From Leucogyrophana mollusca (Eukaryota > Basidiomycota > Agaricomycetes > Boletales), in the NCBI GenBank assembly GCA_021014945.1, contig MU266452.1, positions 1-64,000 of the forward strand: a stretch of 64,000 nucleotides of DNA, read 5' to 3'. Made by a program: the position numbers and the translations under genes. The notes beneath the pieces were generated by a model that ran no database searches, had not been told where the DNA came from, and saw only the letters and a list, made by a program, of their open reading frames with translations. Shown one piece after another: positions 58,222-64,000 of this stretch (its first letter is position 1; the number at the start of each line of letters is the position of its first letter).

Positions 58222-59965
58222 CTACTTAGGCAAAAGTACGATGTACGCGACGGCCAGATGGGCGAACGTCGTTGCTCCAGCTGGGCAATGTGGGTCAGTG
58301 ACAGTCAAGCGAAGGCCAGCTGACTCACTTGGAGCTCGTGGCAGAGCTAGATCTTGAGATCGCATCGAAAACTGGCCGTCTGATGTGTGAGGAGAGAGGT
58401 TGTGGAGACAACGGATGACGGGCATCGCACGGAAGACCACGAGGAGGCATTGCGTTATATAGTAAACCGGCATGTTGATCGTTGACCTGTCCGGCAAATC
58501 CGGAGGAGAGGAGCTTCATATGCGAACCAAGGATGAAAGGAGGGGCAAAGGGATTGAGTCTAGTGTCAGAAATCTTGCCGTATCCAGATGAGGACCTTCC
58601 GGGACCCGACACGAATCCATCACCGGCGGTATAGAAGTTGTCTTGTACGTATTGGACGTCCATCGGAAAGTCCGCGTAGAGTTGACCTTGAAGTGCTTCC
58701 TTCGCTTCTCGAGCGCTCGAGGGACTTGCATACTCCACGGAAGCCGATGTCGTGCCAGCTTGTGTCTCAGTGGACGAGGGTTCGAGCATCTTCAATTCCT
58801 TGATCGGTCCAAACGGATATAAAAGCGGGTGCAAATCAGAAGCCTGGGTGAAGAGCAGTGTCGGCAAGTTCGAAACCAGCAACTTGGAGGACGGAACCAT
58901 GGTTGGGGGCCACTGGATGGCATTCCTTTCGTTTGGAGCGGCAAAATCGGAAGTGTTTCTGAGACAAATATCGACTCCAGGGAGAGATGGAGGTGTGGGA
59001 GATGATAGCATCATGGTGCGATCTGCCCCATCGAGGAACCCTTTGGTAAAATGTCAATAAGGTGGGTAGTCTCGCCATGGCTAGGACTGCGGACCTTGAG
59101 AACGCTGTACAACTGCCCAGGAAACGTCGAGCATGTGCCCCCTGTATGGACATGTTAGCTCAGAATACAAATCCATTTCGTAATAGTGACTTTATCTGCG
59201 TGCGTGACAGCCCATTCATTGCAGCCTTGGCTTCCTCGTGACTTTCCATAACTACAAACCCACGACGGCGAGAAGCATTATCCACAGTTGCAAGAATGAC
59301 GGCGTGCGATACTGTGCCGAATCGCGAGAAGATACCGGTGAACTCGGCCCTGCTCAAACGTTCCACGTAAGAGGCTGAACGACACCAGAAAGGAAGCAGA
59401 AGCTAACTTGGTGAGATCGAAAGGTAGGCCTAGTACGTAGAGATTGCGGCGTCCATCCGATCCCTTTGAAGCAGACGAAGGACTCAGGTTCGGCATGCAT
59501 GCCCGAGTTACTACCCTGATATAAATACATTAGGAGCATATATGCACTAATCGAGAAGAATACTGTAAGAATACGCACAAAGGGCTGCCGCCAACGTTGT
59601 AGCCAGACATGCATAGCGCCTTTCTGTTGAAGTATGGTGTACCATCAGTAAAACGCGAGACAAAAGGTGTAAACGGCTGAAGGATCACTTGTAATTATCA
59701 TGGGTATAGAAGCTGAGTTCCAAATAACGCGCGTTGGCGCCGTTCTGTCGCACTGCTGAATGTTGGACTTCCCCTGAGTCCCCGATCAAGGTCAGACGGG
59801 TCTTCAAATAGCGTTGAGCACATACCTACGAGGCTGTTGAACAAGGACTCGACTTCGCGTATTTGGACTACAAGAGGTATGCAGGCGTAGTTAATCGGAA
59901 CATAGAGAGCACTTACTGTGCTGGGAGATGTTGTCTACTTTTACGGTGAATGTGTCGCGGTTCAT
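58222..59965 (-). CDS. RNA-binding protein with three RRM-like domains
   Basis: Ten exons (59917-59965, 59826-59867, 59689-59773, 59579-59623, 59408-59515, 59191-59349, 59095-59141, 58438-59040, 58329-58379, 58222-58280) give 415 aa. RRM1 starts at TFTVKVDNI (residue about 5) with YLELSFYTHDNYKKAL. RRM2 has RNP2 NLYVLGLPF and RNP1 RRRGFVVM, ending IKGHMLDVSWA. RRM3 has KLLVSNLP and TTSASVEYASPSSAREA, an imperfect RNP1. The C-terminal 100 residues are not conserved-looking and the last two exons are the least certain. It resembles fungal multi-RRM regulators of mRNA, but no specific orthologue was recognised. It is divergent from the RAD51-like gene. Confidence 0.82.
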
Positions 59966-60402
59966 TTTGGAAGGAGAGTATTATGAAGGATATATTTGTC
60001 GGGTGTGGATCGCTACAAAGTCTCAAGAAATGGATGTAGAATGGCGGGGTATAGCGTGCGCGAGCAGCACAGGACGTGAAACAGAAGATGGAGGAGGGAA
60101 ACAAGAAAGGCCGGCACCGTCCGACATGTTTGTTAAGTTATTTAAGTGCGCGTTTGCATCACGTGTCTGTGATTTTCCAAAATACAGTAAAAATAAATAA
60201 TCGTTTACGGGTCAGTACTGTACACCAGCCATCGCGTTCACCGGCATTGGACCCTTGGTGCTTCGACCTCAGAACCAGGAACGTTCTGCAAAGCCTGAGT
60301 TAGGCTCTGGTTGCGACTTTATTTGTAATCTCGAGGGGATCTACGCGAGCACCAAGAAAGGCCACCCGGTCAACCGTCGCGAGCGCGACCCATCCAAGTC
60401 CA
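59966..60402. promoter_or_regulatory. divergent promoter region with CACGTG box
   Basis: This 437-bp spacer separates the RRM gene (-) and the RAD51-like gene (+). A palindromic CACGTG E-box lies at 60160-60165, next to A/T-rich sequence (AAAATAAATAAT at about 60185-60202). CACGTG is bound by bHLH factors in fungi; its use here is inference. Confidence 0.5.
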
Positions 60403-61725
60403 ATGTCTAAGAGCCTTTTTCTCTCTTCAGCTTTACCGTCTTCAACGCGCGCAGCCTTACAACGCGCAGGGTACGAAACGGTTGATGACTTGTCTGGAAC
60501 TTCTCCTGAAGAGCTCTCGAAAGGTACGCGCCGCTGCAGTTGTAGTGGACGTCAGACTTGACACATCTCAGAACTCGGGATTGCGATATCGGATTCACAA
60601 GCTGTTTTCTCCGCTTCCCAGAGACCCGCTGGACCCTCGACAACACAGTCCGTGGCTTCTTTGGCTGTGCGGCCGAAGAGTATCCTATCCAATCACCCCG
60701 CAGTGGATAAGCTCTTGGGAGGCGGCCTCCCAAGAGGGCATATCCTGGAGATATCCGGTCCTCCAGGTTGTATCAAAGAATCCATCGCTCTCGATTTCGT
60801 CAGAAGTGTCGTAGAAGCAGATGAAGAGGTTATCTTCGTTGGTGAATCTACTAACTGCAATCCTAAGTCGCGTCATTGTTCTAAGTTGTCGCGGTACCAT
60901 AGATATGCAAAATATGACCAGTCCTGCCGCAATTGACAAGATCTTGAGAGGTACTTGCTGCATTCCCCACCCACGCCAACCGTATAGACTTTGAGTATAT
61001 CTGCAGGCTCGTCTACGGCGCCTCCTCATTATCAGGACCTGGTTCGATACATGCGTCTTCATACGCTTCCCGACCTGATGATATTCATCTACAATCTACT
61101 CTCTGAGCTCCAACCGAAGGTAATTCATCTCACCCTTGCTGAACGCGCCCTCTTTCATTGATAGCCACCGGAGCTTAGACCGGGTTACTCGTTCTGAATT
61201 CCATTCAGTTTCCATTTCAGTCCCATCCAAACCTGCAGCCGTCGAAACGGACTGCTCTCCTTGAGACGATCAGACAAACACTGCTGCAGGCTAGTGCATC
61301 GAAGAACCTGTCAGTACGTCGCAGCTCGAGCTCTGCCTCTCCTTCAGCCACTGACAAATTCAGATAATCATAACCTCACAAATGTCGACCAAAATGCTTA
61401 ACACGGACGGCTCCCCTGCAAACTTCGAGACGGGGGCGAAGGCTGTGATGGTTCCCCACTTAGGTCCGCAATTTTGTTATCTTGCAACCGCCCCCCATCC
61501 TCACAAACGCAGCGTCAGTTTATCTTCCAACTGGTCGCTCGTTCCGATTAATTGTCGCCCCTGGTTCTCGAACAACAGGGTGAGCGCTTTCTGCTCTGCT
61601 CCAATTGACTGATGAATGGCGATTCCGCGGCTTGCAGAGCTCTGCGACTCGTCTCGTCACCAATTTATCGGCTGGGACAAGGGCCAGCGCCACAAGAAGA
61701 ATATGACTTAACAGGGAATATTTAG
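60403..61725 (+). CDS. RecA-fold RAD51 paralogue-like protein
   Basis: Eight exons (60403-60523, 60572-60841, 60903-60950, 61007-61119, 61179-61313, 61364-61463, 61513-61579, 61638-61725) give 313 aa. The N-terminal helix-hairpin segment (AALQRAGYETVDDLSGTSPEELSKELG) is typical of RAD51-family proteins. HPAVDKLLGGGLPRGHILEISGPPG precedes the P-loop, then EEVIFVD is Walker B-like. LLVLNSIQFPF and IIITSQMSTK match later RecA strands. The P-loop reads GPPGCIKES (103-111), lacking the usual Gly-Lys-Thr/Ser order. The protein likely acts in homologous recombination as a RAD51 assembly factor. Which paralogue (RAD51C-, RAD55- or RAD57-type) cannot be decided here. Confidence 0.85.
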
Positions 61726-61776
61726 ACATTTAGACATAACGATCCTTGGCACGAGTAAACCTTGGTAATCGGCACA

Positions 61777-62709
61777 CTAGAAGGAGTTTTCTAGCCCTGT
61801 CTCAATCACTTCTTCTGGTGTGACAATCACGTCCATCTTCCAATCATGTTCTGCTATCGGCACTTCATCAACTAGCTGCTGTCCCAAGGCTAATGCAACT
61901 ACATGCCCCGGTTAAGTTCGACGTTGAAGAGCTCATAATTGATATCCGCACCAAGAAACGGCCGTGGCCTACTAGCAGCGTAAGACGTGATGAAGCGATC
62001 ATAGAATCCTTTGCCATGGCCCAAACGCGAGAGCGAACGATCGAATGCAACCCCTGAAACAACGATAGAAAGGATGCGGGGACACGGATCCCAAAGAGAC
62101 TATGTCTCTAACCTGGCACCAAAATCATGTCTAGCGCTTCGCAACTCGCATCTTGGACTGATAATAGGTTTGAGCTAACGGCACCTTTATTACTTTCTCA
62201 GTGACGTGAACTCACCACTTTGTCGTCGTTGACCTCTCCACTCCTGCGTAGGTTCTGGGATACCCCAAAGTCCGGCTGGCATTGCACGAAGATCTTCTTC
62301 GTCGTAAAGCCGTACAAAGTCCATACGGCCGTCACCCCCAGTGATACTGGGGACAAATAGAGATTTGCCTACGAGATGGCTCCACTTTCATCCACTGTTT
62401 TCATTTACGATGAGTCATAATGACCACATACCCGAATCGCGTAGGATGTTTGCGACGATCGGTGAAGTGTCAACTTCCCCAGTTGGCATACTAAGGTAGC
62501 AACTAATGTTTTTGCACCGTTGGAAGGCAGGCATCGCCAGAACTTGGGCTATAATGGCTTCGGCTGGTAGAACTCGATTAGTCGCTGCCTACATACTAAT
62601 GCTACTGAACATTGTTACATTGAGCCTGTATGGTTGAAGGTGACAATTCGCGCAACTTGCTCGCCATTGCCCTCCGCAGTGCCTTTTTGTTGGCCTGTAG
62701 GATCGACAT
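61777..62709 (-). CDS. FAU1: 5-formyltetrahydrofolate cyclo-ligase
   Basis: Six exons (62619-62709, 62432-62563, 62216-62368, 62113-62151, 61952-62053, 61777-61898) give 212 aa, the normal family length. Features are NKKALRRAMASKLREL at the N-terminus, [49 protein letters not shown] (the ATP/substrate loop with LGxGxGxYD) and VIVTPEEVIETG near the end. The enzyme (MTHFS in animals) converts 5-formyl-THF to 5,10-methenyl-THF using ATP in folate metabolism. Its stop lies 51 bp from the stop of the convergent RAD51-like gene, so the 3' UTRs probably overlap. Confidence 0.93.
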
Positions 62710-62960
62710 GATCGTTCTAAGAGAGATTCGAATCGTAAATAGATGACTAAGTCAACGAAAGGCACAGACGGCCGTACCGACAAGTTGGCTCCTTTTGCAA
62801 ATCCGCGAATATATATGCTGGCAAATCAACCTTGAATGGGTGTTTCAAAGCAGTCGAACAACGATCTTGTTCTTCGCTGGGACGAGAAGGAAAGGTTAAC
62901 AAAAAATAAGCGCCCCGAATACGCCTTGCCGCGGCGCTTTGTCCTTTCTTGTCTAAAGTG

Positions 62961-63548
62961 ATGTCGGTGGATCCAACATCCCCCGTGGTACCACTGGCGT
63001 CATATCCCCCAGCTCCACCCGATGAATACCGCAGTCGTGCGCCTGAATTCTACGGTTTTGTCTCTTGGACCTCAACCACATTGCTTTTCGTCTTTTTTCT
63101 GCTGTGGGCACTTCTACCGGATGAATTTATCGTCTGGATAGGCGTCGAATGGTACCCAAGTCGGTGAGATCCGCCTTCCGATCATGTCTGACCCTGCGGC
63201 TGACTCGTTGCCAGTGAATGGGCGTTGTTGTTGCCAGCGTACTCCATCGTGTTGGTTTTGCTCACATACTTTGTGTATTTTTCCATGGCGATTGCGCGGA
63301 CCCCATCTTTTTCTGATATAAGCAGCTTTGTCGGTAAGCCAATCCCCCAATCGATATATTCTCGACCTCATGTACGATCAGACTCCAGGGCTCATCTACC
63401 CGCTTCTGGTGCACCTAATCCATATCTCAAATATGCAAACCCAGACGCCATACCGGAACTGTACGATATCCCCATCGGTATTGTCAATCGAGTCATGTAC
63501 GGGCCACAAAATCGCACCAAGGGCACTGGTTCAATCAAGGAAGAATGA
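62961..63548 (+). CDS. GPI19: GPI-GlcNAc transferase subunit PIG-P
   Basis: Exons 62961-63163, 63215-63333 and 63382-63548 give 162 aa. Two membrane helices are visible (STTLLFVFFLLWALLP and PAYSIVLVLLTYFVYFS). The PIG-P signature includes EFYGFVSWTST at the start of helix 1, YYPSREWAL-like WYPSREWALLLP between the helices, and a C-terminal ELYDIPIGIVNRVMY, all conserved in the family. It is a subunit of the ER complex that makes GlcNAc-PI, the first step of GPI anchor synthesis. The ATG at 62961 is the first in frame. The gene is divergent from FAU1 (251-bp shared spacer). Confidence 0.93.
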
Positions 63549-63837
63549 ACGGCATCACATCGCAGGCACGCCTTTACATCACTAAAGAACTACAAGCAAG
63601 CGGTTCAGAGGCTACAATAAGCAAGCAACTACATATTCATGGGGAGTCGTACGGTAAAATGCAAGAGATACAAAATAGGAGATGATGCAGAGCACGAGGA
63701 TTATACAGTAAGCAGCCGAGTTCGCAAAATGGGCCATGGGCAATTTGAGGCGGTTCATAGCTGCGGTCGTGCGGCAGCCACGCCTTTTACTTGGGAGCTG
63801 GGCCTGGAAGGCCTCTATACTGCATGGAAGTGAGTTA

Positions 63838-64000
63838 TTATTGCTCCTCGGAGACCGCGCTGTGACCAACCTGACTTGGATGGTAGGGATACCGCCCGGC
63901 TTCTACGAGTGAATTCCTCTCTTCATCACCAGATTCGTAATCAGATTGAGATGGTAGCACCGCCGGCAGTGGTGTTTGGAGGACGGGATAAGCCGTCGAC
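63838..64000 (-). CDS. 3' end of an unknown gene (partial)
   Basis: A reverse-strand frame enters from the right edge and stops at TAA 63838-63840 (a second TAA follows directly). The visible 53 residues are polar, with PAVLPSQSDYESGDEER and a Tyr/Pro segment near the end; they look like a disordered C-terminal tail. No domain is visible. The gene converges with PIG-P. Confidence 0.5.
   Translation of the reverse strand, partial: STAYPVLQTPLPAVLPSQSDYESGDEERNSLVEAGRYPYHPSQVGHSAVSEEQ

Overview
The window is nuclear DNA of a filamentous basidiomycete, most likely an Agaricomycete. Genes carry many short introns (mostly 45-65 nt, GT-AG with CTAAC/CTGAC-like branch sites), intergenic spaces are short, and the gene set is fungal: SPX-EXS protein, VPS16, NCS1 permease, Crh-type GH16 enzyme, Ran1/Ksp1-like kinase, PIG-P. 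I rebuilt gene models by splicing by hand; almost all close as uninterrupted frames with consistent intron phases. No rRNA, tRNA or CRISPR array was recognised.

Layout. 1-7,500: the end of a transposase-like gene, a HAD hydrolase (-) and a 23-exon SYG1/XPR1-type SPX-EXS gene (+), the last two divergent. 7,900-14,900: an accessory island. It holds imperfect tandem repeats (about 8,400-13,110) with three intact and one broken copy of an unrecognised two-exon gene for a tiny single-pass membrane protein. A diverged paralogue at 14,539 shares the exon structure. 15,200-29,000: VPS16 (-), arrestin-like protein (-), MAT2B/RmlD-like reductase (+), a tentative 64-aa gene (-), NCS1 permease (-) and a KEN-box protein (-). 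30,300-39,100: protein kinase (+), mitochondrial ribosomal protein uS5m (-), PITH-domain protein (+) and ELYS-like nuclear-pore factor (+). 39,200-49,600: MFS transporter (-), MSH6 with 34 exons (-) and GPI-anchored GH16 enzyme (+). 49,900-64,000: a 2,343-aa UNC80-like protein (-), a multi-RRM protein (-), a RAD51-paralogue-like protein (+), 5-formyl-THF cyclo-ligase (-), PIG-P (+) and the end of an unknown gene (-).

Most genes are conserved housekeeping genes with no operon-like logic. Several share short divergent promoters (HAD/SYG1, uS5m/PITH, MSH6/GH16, RRM/RAD51-like, FAU1/PIG-P). The part most likely to be undescribed is the small membrane-protein family at 8.4-14.9 kb. Its core peptide differs between copies 1 and 2 only by synonymous changes, and its intron donor always creates the in-frame stop used when the intron is retained. 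The second theme is micro-exons of 5, 7, 9 and 13 nt in the permease, the transporter and MSH6.
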